64,000 bases of DNA from Thamnaconus septentrionalis (Eukaryota; Chordata; Actinopteri; Tetraodontiformes; Monacanthidae), in assembly GCA_009823395.1 (NCBI GenBank), contig CM020507.1, positions 10,840,001-10,904,000 of the forward strand, given 5' to 3'. Under the pieces are notes generated by a model. The model saw only the letters and a list, made by a program, of their open reading frames with translations, did no database searches and was not told the origin of the DNA. The position numbers and the translations under genes are program-made. Shown in pieces: positions 12,175-26,094 of the stretch (position 1 is its first letter; each line of letters begins with the position of its first letter).

Positions 12175-15126
12175 CGTCTTCATGCACACGTACCTGAGTG
12201 ACTGGTGCAAACAGCGGCACAAATATTCTGCAAAAGCCCCGTTTCTCTTATTCGGAATCAGTGGTGCATTCTGTAGTTTAAGCATCATCCCGGCATGATT
12301 GAGTGAGTTAAAAGACACTCCTTCAATCCTCACACAGGTGTTTTTTTTGTTGTTGTTTTTTTTTACTTGCTTCCACTCAACCGCAGGAACTTTTCCTTCC
12401 TCCCTTCTCTTCCCTCGCAAAGCGCAGGAGAACACGGCAAGCTAATCGCCGCAGCCCTGCGCACATGAAACGAGATTGACCCACGCTAGGAGCGCGCGCT
12501 AGCTCCTGTTCTTGCCTTTGATCCGGACTTAGCCCACGTTAAACAGGCTCAGGTTTGACTGGGCTGAGTCAGAGTCGAGCTGGGTGTTTTGAAAAAGGCA
12601 CCTTTGCTGCAGCATGCTAGCCATTAGCGGCCAGATGAACACATCTAGCTGTGTCTGTGTGTGCCCGCACTGAGGATGGAGCGGAGCTGTATATACATGC
12701 GTGTTATAGTCTGCGTGTCTGAGTTCATGTCTGTGGTTTTGAGCTCCATAAATTGAGTGGGGGTGTGGGGGGGGGGGTCTTTTTTCCAGGCCATTAAATG
12801 CTAGAAAAAACAGATGCATTAGGCAACGCCACATGTGTCTGTGCGCACATGCCGAACCCCCGGCCTCAAATCACTTGTGTGATAATGGAGATTCTGATTG
12901 ATTCTTGCTGAACCAAAACTAGATGTGCCTTCAAACTAATTGGCCTAGTTTAAATTCTCCAAGGGAGCTCGGGGGAGACGAGAGGAAGCTTTGGCACCGA
13001 AAACAAGGTCTGGAGGTCACGTCTTTGTGGGTGCGAGCTACATTCTGTTCACGCTTCCTGCTGCGGCTTTGTGAACTTTTGAACCCGCCCCCCTCCGCCC
13101 GCCTTGCAGGAACGGGAAATTGGAGCGATAATCTACCGGGGAGGCAGAAAGTGATGGGCTCAACACGGCCGGCGAGATTGCAGATCTCCGCTGAAAACGG
13201 GCCCGTTTTGTAAACTTGACTGGCACCAGCTAGCCAGAAATGCCTCGCAAATACATGGACCCTTGGAAATAAGAACCAGTGGGGGGTGGGGGGACGGTTT
13301 TATGGGAGCGGTGACACGCCGTGGACAGGTTTGGTGAGGTTCACCGACATGTGTGGTCTAAAGTTAGCGTGGCAGTGGAGAATGCCTTCCATCTCTGCGT
13401 CCATCCATCCCTGAACATGCTCTCCTCCCCCAGCTGTCTCCTTCATCTCATCCCCTGACCTGAGCTGGCTGTCAGGACCGCCACCCTCCCTTCCCCTGCT
13501 CCAACACGGCGCTCTGCTCGTCCGCCACATACCACAGCTGCCTGCTGCAGAGGCCTCGTAAAGAACAGGATAAAATAAAGTAAAACACACAATTCCTAGC
13601 AAGCTGAATCCTCCAAACGGAGCCCAGATAACGGTTGAGCAACTGCAGCCAGCGCCATATGCCGCGCAGCACACGGTGCATATGGTGTATCATTGGTGTC
13701 TTTAGCAGTTTGGGGGCTGAATTGTCTTGGACGTCGTCTGGCTTCAACGCTGCTGACGTCCTATAGCGCTTGGCAGTGCCATGTGTAGATTAAGAACAAA
13801 ATAACCAGTCTGTCCTCCTCTCCACTGCTGCCTGCCTGCCTGCCTGCCTCTCTGCCTGCCTGCGCTCCGTTTCGTTGGCCGCCTGGCTACACCTGCTGTT
13901 CTCTCTCCACACTCTGACGCTAGTGTGTCGAAAGCCTAAACCGCCTGGTATTGATGTCCCCATCAGGGCACAGCGGGGGCCCCTTCATCGCCGACACACA
14001 TGCAGACCCAGACAGTTGCCTGGGTGAGATGTCCTAGTTGAGGCATGACTCAAGTGCACAGTGTGTGTGTGCGGTGGGTTTATGGTACACATGCAGACAG
14101 CAGTGAAGGGTTTTGTTTTTTTTTTGGTTTTTTTGTTGGCAGGTTCACCGAAAGCTCCCACAAGTGTTAGGGATCAATTCGAACACAAATCACCCCCCCT
14201 CCCCCCGACCCCCCCTCCCACCCCTGACTGCTAATCCGCACTCACAGTTTCACCTTCATGTTATATGGTTGTAGACGTTACACAGCTGTTAGCGGGGTTC
14301 TTCTGTTTTTTTTTTCTTCCTGTATTTCTCAAGGGACGGGTCAGCACCCCCCCCCCAACCGCCGAAATAAAAACATGGATTCTCATAAATACTTGTGACC
14401 TTTTCCTCTGTGGCGTAGGGGTGCTGGGGAGGGGGGGGTAGCGCAAGAGGAGGAAGAAATTCGGGGGAGTGAGCGATGAAAGACAGCTTGAGATAAGGCG
14501 AAAGAGGAAAAAGATCCAAGAAAAACTTTCCAACGGGGGAAAAGAATGTAATATCTTGAAAGAATGGCACGCTTGCGAGGAGGACTAACGTGGTTAGCAG
14601 AAGTGTGAGGGTGGCACAATGAAACAGAGGGAAGAGAGGGGGCAGAGTATTATCAAAGCATCAAGGGTGGAAATCACACCTTAGCGTCTAATTGAGCGTC
14701 TCCGCCGTTCCGAAACCTCCAACATCAAGCTGGTTTCATGCTGTCAGACACGTGAGCCTTTGAAAGGCCGTGGCAGCAAGAGAAAAGACAAACAGAGAGC
14801 GGAGGCCACGTCTCACTCAAACACAACTGACAGCCGAAGCCAAACGGATCAAAGTCGTGTCTGGAAGGAACGCCGTGCGTCTTCTGTCATGTGAAGGGAA
14901 CACATGGTGGTGGTGGTGGTTGGGGGTGGGGGTGGGGGGGTGTGTCTGAAATCCTGGAGATGTTTGTTTGTCTGAGGGATGCAGGCCGCCGAGAGGGGGG
15001 AGAACCTGGGATTCAATAAGGGGGGGAATTATGGGTAATATTTCCACATTGGTTCCCGGTCACAGTTGGCTGGCCTCAAATTAAACCAGCACACAGGAGG
15101 GCAAATCAGCACATTGGATCATCTAT

Positions 15127-15129
<3 letters not shown>
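12175..15129. other. anonymous noncoding sequence
   Basis: No gene or repeat family recognised. It contains a short CTGC tetranucleotide run near 13829-13849 and several C- or G-homopolymers of 7-10 bases (near 12768, 14348, 14430). Confidence 0.45.

Positions 15130-15163
<34 letters not shown>
15130..15163. repeat. (AC)17 microsatellite
   Basis: A perfect AC run. Confidence 0.95.
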
Positions 15164-15166
<3 letters not shown>

Positions 15167-15235
15167 CCTCCGTTGCGCAAGCTAGAAAATGTCAGCGTGC
15201 GCACACATTGAGAGACGGGGTGGATCAAAAAATAG

Positions 15236-15560
15236 GAAACCCTCCTCCCATACCTTCGTCCAATTGAGCCGCTGAGATTTACATCACCGCCGCTCTACAC
15301 CCACGGACTAAAAAGCAGCGCGAGGAGTCGCGGCGGCGGCGGGTGGGGAAAAAATGCATATACACTTAGGGGACGGCATGGCGGACGCACACGGCGCGCT
15401 CTTGCATAAAACATCAGGCGTCGAGCATTTTAAGTGCTTCTATTGTGATCAGTCTGAAGCCATAACAGCCGCCCATAAAGGGCCTGCGAGAGTGGCTGAG
15501 GGTGCATTTAGGGCATCCAGGACAAAGGAGCACCGCTTGATCAATAGACAACTGCAAGAG
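15236..15560. promoter_or_regulatory. candidate regulatory block
   Basis: A repeat-free block between arrays. It contains a SOX-like CTATTGTG core at 15440-15447, GATCAG and GATCAA steps and a TTGAT box, but no coding frame I recognise. The call rests on motif content and low repeat density only, and conservation is not testable here. Confidence 0.25.
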
Positions 15561-15798
15561 GGGGGGGGGCGTTAGCTGCGACGGGCACATTGTAGAGGTC
15601 CAGGGGTTTGGCGGGGGGGGGGGCTATCTGCTGCTGGGGGAGATAGAGGAGCAACAGCCTGCCTGCGCAATTAACATGCGGACGGGCGACGACGTGCGTG
15701 AAAAGACTGCCGAGCATTCGGTGACCAAATGCGGTAGTGCGGTGGGCTGCGTGTGGGGGCGGGAGAGGGGGGTCTCCAATGAAGCCTGCGTGTTTGTT

Positions 15799-15830
<32 letters not shown>
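15799..15830. repeat. (TG)n microsatellite
   Basis: A TG run with one CG interruption near its left edge. Confidence 0.95.
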
Positions 15831-16387
15831 AAAGCCGCTAAAAGCTCTTTAAAGGGGCACCTCAGGGAACCATCCTTCACGACTTATCAACTCAGCAGAC
15901 AGACAAAAGTGTGCACGCACGCACGTACGCCGCGGTCCTACATGCACTCGTGGGCACAAAGTGGATCCTTAATGAACCGTTGTCAGTCGGAGAGGGGGGG
16001 GGGGGCAAAGAGAGGGAGGGGTGGTTCCCCTCCCCCACCCCACCCACGAACCCCCGGGCTGTTTGGCCTTGAGTTCGATCGCTTATCACTGTCACCTAAT
16101 CTGTCCATCTCTCCTTCTCCCTGGGTTTTTTTTCTCCCTCCCGCCGCCGCCGCTGAGAGGAGGCGCAGGGAAAAGAAGGGCAGACGGAGATACGGGCGGA
16201 CAGAGTGATGGAGTGCGCGCCCCTCCTGAATAGGATTAGAGGGGGAGAAAGAGGGAGAGGAAGTCGGCGCGGATGTGGCGTCTGCAACAAACAAAGGCAA
16301 ATAAAGACGAAGGGGCAGTGCAGTGGCGGCCCGTACAGTGGGCAGCAGGCTGGGCGGAGACGAGCAAACAGTCGACTGTATGTTAAG

Positions 16388-16835
16388 ATGGGCGGAGTCA
16401 TCGTGATGTCACCTGTCGGTTTGCGAATAGGAAGACGAGCGGTTGGTTTGTACGGTCATCTTGAGCTTCCGGTCCCTCTGGAATCCTGCAGATTCCATAT
16501 TTGGACGTGTGGGCGGTACCGGAGGACAGCAGTGATTGGAGTACGAGTGTAGACAACTACAGTTGGCGACTAAACTCTAGCTGTGCCTACAACTGTTTTC
16601 GTCAAGTTGAGAAAATATGGTTTTGTGTGGTTTGTAAAGGTGTGAATTTATTGCAGCCACTCATTTTCATTTTCAGTCTTTTTGCAACCAAGTTTGGCGC
16701 ACCCTGCTGTCCAAATGATAGAATGCAGGATTTTTTTGGCACTTGCACGTTGACCTCCTTTCTGAGACCAGAAGGTTCGTCCCTCTTTACGTACGGTCAC
16801 CAAAGACTGAGAGAGTTGCAGTGTGCACACTAGTG
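16388..16835. mobile_element. copy of a teleost interspersed repeat, family unknown
   Basis: The stretch carries GTGATGTCACC, CATATTTGGACG, GCAGGATTTTTTTGGCACTT and a CCTCCTTTCTGAGACCAGA segment in this order. I associate this order with a non-autonomous repeat common in percomorph fish. No open frame for a transposase or reverse transcriptase is present. Termini and target-site duplications could not be fixed, so the edges are approximate. Confidence 0.45.
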
Positions 16836-18140
16836 CCATCAGAATAATAGAAAGAATAATAAAGAGAATAAAGAATAATAGAGCGCAGGTTGTAAAGAAC
16901 TGAGGTAACGGTGGTAACAGTTGCTTGACTTGGCTGATCGCTGATCTCTTCTCTGCGACTCTTTTATCCCGGAAGTGGCGCTCAAACCTCGCTGGCTGTT
17001 GTGTGAAGTAAAAAAAAAAAAAAAAAGTGTTAAAAAAAAAGGTCCCGAAGCGCGACACACTGCTAACGCTCCAGTGTGTTCTCGGGCTCCAGCGGCTCAA
17101 TTTGTAGAATTGAGCGTGGCGGGACGGCCGGGGCCTTGCTTTGCGTCTAACAGGGCTTCGCCTCCATTACACACTGCTTCCTCCTTCCTGTCTGTCTCTC
17201 TATCCGTCCGGCTTCCTCCCGTTATTAGCCCTGCCTCCTGTCGCCCTGCCTCCTGGCTGTCTTCTGGCACCGTGGAGTGGATGACAGATGAGAGGGAGGA
17301 AACAAGAGATGCTGGTGCTGGGGTGTGGGGGGGGGTGGAGAAAAGGCTCCTTGTTGACTCGGCTCCTGCGCTCTCCTCCGGCGTGCACAAACAAACGCTA
17401 ATAAATCGGCGGCGCAGCGCATCCCCCCCCCCCGAAGCTTTTTTTCTCCCTCTCGCACCTTCGGGGGAATAACCTTGAGCTCGGCGCCCCCAAAAGGGAC
17501 TGTTCCGAAAACGACAGGGGACGCACGCACGGCGGGCGAGAGGGAGAGAACAAAGGGGAATTAAAAGCGCAGTGTGAAAATTCCCTCTTCTTTTTTTTTT
17601 AGCTTCAGTAAAGGCAGCACTTTGGGCTGTAATTAACCTGAACACTTAACCCCCATCAGGGAGAGCCGAGCAGATAGGACGGAGGCGGGAGAGGGAGAGA
17701 GGCAGCAGGAGGGAGGCGTTCACCAACAGGGAGAAAACTTCCAATTGTGCTTCCGGCAGGCGCCGAGTCCAGGCTGAAACCAGGAGGAAACGCACTCGGT
17801 TAGCTTAGCGCGGAGCCTCCCTGTGGCTCTCCGCATATTTTGTCGGGACGTGTTCTTGAATCAATCAGAACCTCCACACCCCCACCCGACCAAAGAAAAT
17901 ACAAAACCCCTCTTCTTCTGACATGTTCGATAAGCTGCTAAAGAATCAACCCTGCCTTAAAGAAAACACGCGGTGCAGCCACAGACAGTTGGGGGGGGGG
18001 GGGTCCGTTTGAAGTGAGGAGATGTGAGACGGCGAAAAAGTAAAGAGACACTTTAACACGGCGCAGGTGCCTATTTTTCGCTCGCACATGAGAAGCATGC
18101 GGCTGCCAAGGAACGCGCATCACGTTCTGTAAAGCTGAAG

Positions 18141-18141
<1 letters not shown>
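16836..18141. other. anonymous noncoding sequence
   Basis: Two A-runs (about 17010 and 17033), a GC-rich purine/pyrimidine-biased part from 17150 to 17720 and a G-run near 17991. No gene supported. Confidence 0.45.

Positions 18142-18184
<43 letters not shown>
18142..18184. repeat. (AC)n microsatellite
   Basis: About 21 perfect AC units. Confidence 0.95.
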
Positions 18185-18186
<2 letters not shown>

Positions 18187-18467
18187 CGCTGGACGGTTGC
18201 TCGGGGAAAACGTCGGAGCGACTGACAGCTCAAAGTGAAGCGAACGAGGCCTTTCAAGATAATCCGTCTGGAAAGCGAGGAGCCTTTTCTAGTTTGGCGA
18301 GTCGCGAGTCATCGGAGAGCGCTCGTCTGCTGTGACGTGCTAGCAAGTGCCATCTGGCAGGGAGGACCGCGGTTAACTGTTGACACTAATGACAATTTAG
18401 TTCACCGGCCTGATTGGATAAAGAGCTCATTTGTGCAGACATACGGCCAATCAGCTCGCCTCCTCAC

Positions 18468-18488
18468 TTTTTTTTTTTTTTTTTTTTT
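18468..18488. repeat. poly(T) tract, 21 T
   Basis: An uninterrupted T run following two CCAAT-type motifs (near 18411 in reverse orientation and 18447 on +). Confidence 0.9.
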
Positions 18489-21149
18489 AAAAGGAAAAAG
18501 AGAGCAAAGAGACAATATATGCACCCGCACACAAAAACACTTTGAAGTGACGAGGCTTCTCCATCGCCTTTGGGTTCAACCTGTGAAGACGACCGACTGA
18601 ATGTAAATCGCGCCTAATATGTTTTCCACGTGCAGGAAACAACTTTCCCTACTTATTAAAGAAAAAACATTTTTATTTATCGCTGGAGGTTGAACTTTAC
18701 CTGCACCCGACATAAATTATTCATCTTCTCGACTCCAAATTTTGCCAGAAAGTAAACAAAAAAAACAGAAAAGAAAAGTGCTACTGTGATTTTCTTTATT
18801 TCAGTTGTAGGTGGTTGCATCTGTTACCATGTAGCTAACCAATGACTTGAGGTTTCTGTGCGTGATGACCGTAGAGGTGGTGTGTTGCTCCACCCTTACC
18901 GAGGTGGTCAATAGTAAGTTCAGTCAAGTGCTGCTAAAGCCATGCAATGGAAAAAGCGGCAACAGAGACTTGTGCGAGCATTTACACCCATTAAAACCAA
19001 GCTAGCAAAAACCCAGCGTCACTTCTCTGGACTGCAATAGGAAGCAGGAGGGCCTGGAGAGAACCTGACCAGCCGCAAGCAGAACCCCACAAGGCTTCGA
19101 CTCTTCTGGAAGTCGCACCTGACGACCTCCCGGCGGCGAGGAGACGGCGCTAATCAGCGCGACCTCCGCACCGCCGAGGCGAAGACATCGCGGCCGTAAG
19201 CTGAGATTTAAGACTTGGTAAAAACCAAACGGAAGAGTTGAGGGATTAATGGCGGACAGACAGACGGACAGCTGGAGGCTCTTTACTGGATCTCACATAA
19301 ACACGCACATGGCCTCGCAATTTGCCGCGCTAGCGCGTCTCGTTTTAGCATTCGGCAGGGGACGTGCCGCGGAAACGAACCGTCCACCTCATCCTTTTCC
19401 TTCCTCTGCTGCGATTGTCGTTTAGCCTCTCTTGTCTTGTTGCGGGAGAGGCAGGACGGCCGTGTACTCCATTTTTCACAGTGTCCCCGCGGGCTAACGC
19501 GGCTGCCTTAGCGTCCGACAAGCTGGGAAAAAAAAAAAGTGGCAGCTGTGTAAAAAAATAAATAAATAAAAACAGCCACAATCTCTCAGAACAAAAGGAG
19601 ATGGTACACTTAAGCGGTTTAAGGAAATTGGCGAGAAATTGGGGCGGTGTTTACCGGGCCGCCCTCGCGCCCGCCGTCATCTAAATCTCGACTCGCGTTT
19701 CGCGCCACGCTGACTCGCGACGACGCTCCGCCGCGTCCTGTCATAATTCCCAGAGCTGGGCGTTGGTAAATAACGGCAGCAAAGGGCGAAAATATAAACA
19801 ACACGTTCTCCTCGGGTGGAAATCACGATAATTAATCATAGCACTTTAATGGGGTTTCTCCACCCCCCCACCCCCCATTGTGACGAATGACCGGAAATAA
19901 AGTCGTAAACACTTCTGTGAGAGCCTACAGATTTGTGCGTGTGTGCTCACACACTGTAAATATTGTCTCTATATAAAACCTCAATACTTTTTTCCACCAG
20001 CAGTTTTGAGGAGATTTTGAGCCGTCATCATTTCTGCCCACGGCTCTTATCGCCAAAACAAGTGTGAACAGAGTTTAAGGTTCAGGTTGGACTTGTGGTT
20101 AGTTTGACTGTCTTTTAATTTGGTCGCACTGTAACATTGGCAAGTGACATCAGTGGGATGATGCTGTGCGATAACGACATGTCCAGACATGGAAGCAAGT
20201 TTGATTTCTTCTTTTTTTTTTTACCCTCTTATCAACTTCATAATTTCAAACCGGCCAAAACGAGCGGTGTGGAAACGTCCGGAGACTCAGAGAGTACCAA
20301 CCGTTACTTTCTAAATATATTCCACACCTATTTCATTCAGGGTTTTTGTTTTTTTGTTTTTTTGTTTTTTTTCCCACTTGTTTGCCCACTTATCTCCTCT
20401 CTCATCTCCAAACCTCTTACATCACCTGTCATTTCCTTCCACTCTTTCTTCCTTCGGGCCTGTAATCATCCATCACCCGTTTCATTTCCTCTTTTTCTTC
20501 CCCTCCTCTTCGTCTTTCTCCCTACAATCACACATCTCCTCCACCTCCCTTTGCCGCTCTCAGGTGTAGTTTAGATAAGGCTTGGGAGAAGGGGATTAGT
20601 GAGAGGCTCTCCGCCGTGTTTGCCTTTGGCACAGAGGACAAAAAGGGCCCCGGAATGTTTTCACTCGCTCGGCGATCGGCCTCCGCTTCACCTGTCATTG
20701 GACATATGCGGAAAAGGTGGCGATGCAAGGACATCCCGCCGCGGACGAACACGCACTCGCGCACTCACACACACCTGTGTAATGACTGTCCCAGTGTCCC
20801 GGTTATAAACTGAATCAGCATAATCCCCTCACGCTCCATTAGTCAAGATAAGGCAGGGGTGTAATCCAACACAAATGCACAAACACAACGTGGACACACG
20901 GTGCTGACATGTCCCCGCCGCGTGCAGTCTGATGTCACTGGCCCATTGAACCAAGTCAGACACGACAGCCAACAGGTTGTGCAGCAGGTTGCGCACGTAC
21001 GAGCCAAAACCTTTTGGAGAGACGCGATTTTTAATAATGTTTAATAACATTTTAAACAATAATTTGATTGCGTCTGATAATAATAATTAAAATACAGTTT
21101 TATTTTATGATGTCTTTATTTAGTTGCATTGTTTTCATATGTTCTCTTC
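18489..21149. other. anonymous noncoding sequence
   Basis: Array-poor 2.6 kb. From about 20190 to 20570 the plus strand is pyrimidine-rich with many T-runs. No gene, RNA or repeat family recognised. Confidence 0.45.
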
Positions 21150-21208
21150 AAATTTCTGCACCGCGCCCCCTGGTGGCCCGCAACCCCCACTTTGAAAACC
21201 ACTGGTCT
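21150..21208. mobile_element. possible hAT-like transposon terminus
   Basis: Contains GCCCCCTGGTGGCCCGC, then ACCCCCACTTTGAAAACCAC and TGG. The reverse complement begins CCAGTGGTTTTCAAAGT, close to the CAGTGGTTCTCAAACTTTT end of hAT/Charlie-type elements in vertebrates. The other terminus was not found, so this is probably a solo end or a degraded MITE. Confidence 0.4.
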
Positions 21209-24200
21209 AAGTCAATGCAAAGTGACACAATGGTTTTAAAAAAAATCCCAAAATTAGCTCTGCAATCGGCCTCATGGCAGAATCAGTGATCTCGCGTTTG
21301 TGAGAGGCCGCAAAACCGTGGCAGTCAAGCAAAAAAATGTTGTAAAAAAACATAAAAAAATAACCAAGATAAACGCGTCTTTATTTCGACTGCGGCACTA
21401 TGGGTTTCGCAGCCAAACACAGTGTGTCTGCGCAGCTCGGGCCAAGGCTGACAAAGCCTTTATCAGTTGGAGCTGACACCGAATCATTCTTGGCCAGTGT
21501 GAGGGACGTTTCGCACCACAATCAAAAAAAAAAAATAAACGTCTCCCTCGGCTTTGCGATGCCTTTTTCGTCCGTCTGCAGTCAATTTGCCCTGAGCTCC
21601 GCAGTTTTTCTGGGGTTTTTTTTACCCAAAAAACTCATCCGTGGGGTTTCTGCTCCCCGTCAGTTGTAATGAACTTGGACTGCACTTGTCTCGCCGCGCC
21701 AAACGGCGACATTATAATAAATAGAGCAGGAAAACCCTGCTGTCAGAAGCTCAGAGCCAAGTTCCTTTGAATAATCTAGAGGCCTTGGCATCACTGCTCG
21801 CAGGCGGACGCACGCTTTGATCAGCGGTGGCAACACACAATAGATTCTACATCATTAGATATAATATAGGTCGTTTTACATATAAGCTTCTCAGAAAACA
21901 TTTCATTTTTTTTCCCAGTTTCAAATCAAACTGATCAAAATTCTTTTTTCCCCCATTTTCATCCTTTTGTGGTTTTTTTCAAGCTGCTCCTTCGCTTCCT
22001 TGTGGCCTTTGCATGTCTCTGCATGTTTCCAATCAACATCTAACCCCGTGTTGACAGAATTTGCAAAACAACTTATTAGAAGTTTTGTTTTGTTTTTTCC
22101 CCCAGAAACCGCACGACTCTGTGTTTTAGAGTAAGTGACGGGTTTCATATTTTCTCGCCAACTTCCCGGGCAGCTGTTTCAACACGCCGATGTCGTTTGG
22201 GAGGAGGGCGGGAGCCCTCAGTCAGGAGTTGTTTAGGGGGTCCCGTGGAATAAAGAAGTCCCCGGGAAAGTTTTTCCTCCCTCTCCCAGAAACTGAATCT
22301 CCGTTGAATCACTGCCAGTTCTGTGAAATTCCCGGTTAAACAACAGATGAGATTCCGTGATTCGCACAGGGCTCCGCCCGTACACAAATGCATACATAGA
22401 GGCCCCGCTCCTGCCCCAACCAGCCAATCATCTCAGCCAGGCACAGCCTAAGGGCTGGAGGGTGGGTGGGGGGGGGCTCAAAGCGCCTTGTAATCTGGAG
22501 CCGCTATCATCGGGGATCAGCTCGTCTGCCTGTGTGATCAGGCGGAGAGAGAGTGCTGAGCATTTGATAAGGCTGATAGTGATCCCCGCTGGGGCGTTAC
22601 GCGAGACATGAAATACATATTCACACCCGGGCTGCAGGCGAAAGAAGAGCAGCGAGGGCGCGTGCGTGAAAATTGGCCAAACAAGTTGGCGCGCGGGAAT
22701 ATAAAGTATTGAGTTTTAGCGAGAGGGAGGGAAAACAAAAGCTGGCGAAAAAAAAAAACTCAACAAGGCAGAGAGGGCAGGGAGCAAATATGTGCGAGCG
22801 AGAGGGCGAGAGCTCGTATTTCTGTTCGCTATCAGCTGAGAAGTGCGTCTTGTTTTTTTGCTTCACTTTCCTCCTGCGCTCACCTATCAGTCAGGACCTG
22901 GCGGGCAGGGAGCAGAGCAGCGTGGGTAGCAGAGCTGTCAGCTAATCTGCAGTGATGGATGCGGCGCTCGGCAAAACTGACGAGACCTTACTGTAAAGGT
23001 CCGCGTCGCGACGCCAACACTCGGCAAGCGCTCAATGGGGGTGGGGGGGTAGTGACGGGCTTGCAGGATTTTCACTGAGACGGATTCTCCAGTGGATCTG
23101 ATTGGCCGTGAAAAATAGATGAGAAAGGTGCCCCATCGCTACGTGCCGAGACGTGTTTGTCGATGGCACCCTGACCTTTGAACTGCACGGGCAGGAGAAA
23201 AAGGGAGAGAGTGCTTAGAGGGGGAGCTTCGGAGTAATAAAGAGAGGGAACGACTTTTCCTTCGTTTCCTGCAAAAGAAAAATGGAAAAGACCCAAAAAA
23301 AAAAAAAAAAGCCGCGTCTTTGGCCTCATTTCTTTCCTCCTTTGTCACATCCTGGAAATCGTATCCCTCATTAAATGACTCACGAGCTACAATTTCATGC
23401 AAACCACGTGCGTGCGGTCGCGCACGTCCGCACACACCCACACACACACGTCCGCGGTGCGGGCCAACAGTGGAGAGGTTATCACTGTGAGAATGGGATC
23501 CGACTTCTTCCTCTCCTCTTTAAATGGCTCTTTATCCTAATTACATTAAACTGGTGTTTGCCGCAGCTAAATATCCTGAAGCATCCGGACTCGGAAGACT
23601 CAAACGTCATCCGCGCGAGTTCGCAAGATGTCTATAAATGCGACGCATTTGCACAAGAATCAACGGCGCCGGCTCCTGCGGGACTCTGGGTGTCTTTGCC
23701 AATTCCTCTCGGCCCTGGAGGCTCTGAATGGCGAGTGACATCCGTGCCAGTTTTTGGTCAGCCGCTGCAACTGCACACACGAAGCAGCTTCTATTCAGAC
23801 ACGTGCACACGCACGCGCACGCTCGGCCACAGCGTATTTACAGCGGTGTGCGGGACGTAGGTGTTGTTATCCTGAACACAATCTGTCTGGGTTGGGAATG
23901 GATTGCGTTCCCTGCGTAAATACGCACAGACACACGCCGCCAGCAGCCGAGGCCGGGACCGGGCCGGGGATTACGGCGGAACTTGTCATTTCTCCAGGAT
24001 TGACGGGAAAGATTCCTCCTGCTCGTGAGCCACAGACGCGGAAGCGATGTTTTAATCTGCTGCCGACAACTGTTGAGTGAAAAGCAAACAATTCCACATC
24101 CATTATCAGCTCACCATGTGTGGTTTGCCGGTCCGTCTCTTGAAAAATAAAATCTATTATGAACATTTGAAAGAGGGAAAAAAAAAAAGACCTCATGTGA

Positions 24201-25928
24201 CTGTCATGCGGCTGATGTTTACCGGGGCCGTCGTCTCCTGCCTGGGAGTGCGGTTGGAGGCCGGCGACCAAAAGTCCTCGGTTTAAACAAGTTGAAAGAT
24301 TCTGGTCATGATTAAAAGAAACCGACGTTAGCTCTCGGGATGAACTGCAGCAGCCAAGTGCCATTGGCTGTGGAGATCATGAATATCTTGCGGGCCAATC
24401 AGAGGGCCGTTGGCTCCATCCCCATCTAGCCCTGTCAAAGTGTACTTGGGCAAGACGCTAAATCCCTGCTTTGCTGTCCGACAGACTGCCTGAGGCAAGC
24501 ATGTTGGGTTAGCCCAGTTCTTTTTTTGTTGTTTTTTTTTTCCAGGCATTTTGCTGTGATGATATAATGAATGACAGCTGGCTGAAGGTTCTTCTGATAA
24601 ACTGGGGGCTGTACATCAGCGACGGAACGCCGGCTCGCTAGGTGGTTTTGTTCCTGCAAACAGGGTCGAGTGCCGCTCCGCTAGCTAGCATGGCTGGGTT
24701 AGCCTGGGTTACACTGAGGCCAGTTTGATACCAATGAGTCCGGTGGCACAGCAGGAAATAACAAAGTAACAAAAGTTGGAGGGCAGAGACGAGAAGTGGG
24801 AGGAACACCTGCTGCCTTGATAATCTCATTAAAAATGGCACAAAGTTACACATTCAGCCATTGTATGTTTGGCCACTTCCCATAATTCAGAGCGTTTTTA
24901 AAATGCCTTTGTTCCCATTTAAAAACCGAACCCGGATTCCCACCAGTCGGCTCCGAGCGCTCGCTAACGCAGCGAGACGGCGCGGCTCCTTTCTCCTCGT
25001 CCCTTCTGCAATTAAAACTCTGAATGCCACCAGGCAGGCACTGAACAGGGAAGCCAAACAGATCCTGCAAAAATCTCAAAAGCGTCAAACAAATCTTTAG
25101 CGGGTCCCCCCGGGCAAAGAACCCTGGGTCGGGATTAGAATCAGAATGAGCGGCGGCGGGACATTGACATTCCGCTCAGGTCCTGGCGACGGGAAAACTT
25201 TGGCAGGCTTGTTTGCTCGTGCCAGGCTGGAATTCCTGATGAGTTGATGTTTGTCCCGGCCAGGAGAAACAGTCACATTTGGCGTTTTTTTCGTCAATTC
25301 AGCCCTTACAAATGGGATTTGTGAAAAGCCTGCAGTGACACGTCCGTACACGGGAAACGCCGGCAAAATGTTTTGCGTTGCTGTTTTAGCTGCACCTCAA
25401 AAATCCAGAAATCAGGAATCCTGCGAACTGAGTTCCTGTCCTCAATGAAATCCGCAGCGAGGGCAGCGCCCCCGCCCTCCACCTCTCAACCTCTTGCTAC
25501 AGGGCAGGAGTGAGAGGCGCTTCCTCCTTCTCAGTCTCTCGATGGCCAATTAGTTGAGTTGTATGAGCTACGGTTAACGTTACACAACCCTGTTTCTCTG
25601 CTCCGATCGCTCCCTTAACTGCCGCAGAGACGGCCACAACAAAAGCCGAGGAAAATTGGGGGGAGGTTGGGTGGGTGGGGCGGTCATAAATTTTAACACG
25701 AGTTTCTGTGTTAGGCCCGCGACTAATAGCGGCGCTCGTATCAACGTGTTTTTTTGAAAGTGCGCTCGTGTCCGTCTTTTCAAACCCGCCACCTCGGGAG
25801 ACACTTTAATCAAGAGTTCCAGCACCTGATTGGTTCTCGCCTGCTTCCTTCCTTCCTGCAACCTGCTCCCGGTACGACAAAAGTAATTACCGCAAGACCT
25901 CTCGCTCGCCCGAGAGACTCATGCACGC
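21209..25928. other. anonymous noncoding sequence
   Basis: 4.7 kb without a recognisable gene and almost without microsatellites. Several A- or T-runs occur (21524, 22749, 23297, 24178, 24525). Sub-blocks such as 24080-24240 and 24545-24660 look unique, but nothing specific can be assigned. Confidence 0.45.
22380..22610. promoter_or_regulatory. candidate regulatory block
   Basis: A repeat-free stretch with a CCAATCA box near 22424, TGATCAG and GATAAGG motifs and a TGATAG/CTATCA pair. It is interrupted only by a short G-run at 22467. It is not coding in any frame I recognise. Motif-based inference only. Confidence 0.22.
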
Positions 25929-25952
25929 ACACACACACACACACACACACAC
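25929..25952. repeat. (AC)12 microsatellite
   Basis: A perfect AC run. Confidence 0.95.
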
Positions 25953-26019
25953 TCAGACTATCACTGTCCAAAACAGGCTCACTGTCCCCAGCACCTGCAC
26001 CGCTGACGAGCGACGGCCT

Positions 26020-26094
26020 GAGCTAATTACCATCTAATCACCAATTTAATATAAAAGCAGTAATTGCATAGCTAGATAAAGGCCTTGGGATATT
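26020..26094. promoter_or_regulatory. candidate enhancer core, homeodomain-site cluster
   Basis: A 75-bp AT-rich block contains TAATTA (about 26023), TAATCA, TTTAAT, TAATTGCAT (an octamer-like POU/homeodomain site) and AGATAAAG (GATA type). It ends abruptly at a TG array. The density of homeodomain sites in otherwise GC-richer surroundings is typical of vertebrate developmental enhancers. Conservation is unknown. Confidence 0.35.

Noticed and set aside
16975..17645. 165- and 182-codon overlapping frames on opposite strands
   Set aside because: GC-rich chance frames. No domains, no supporting splice structure.
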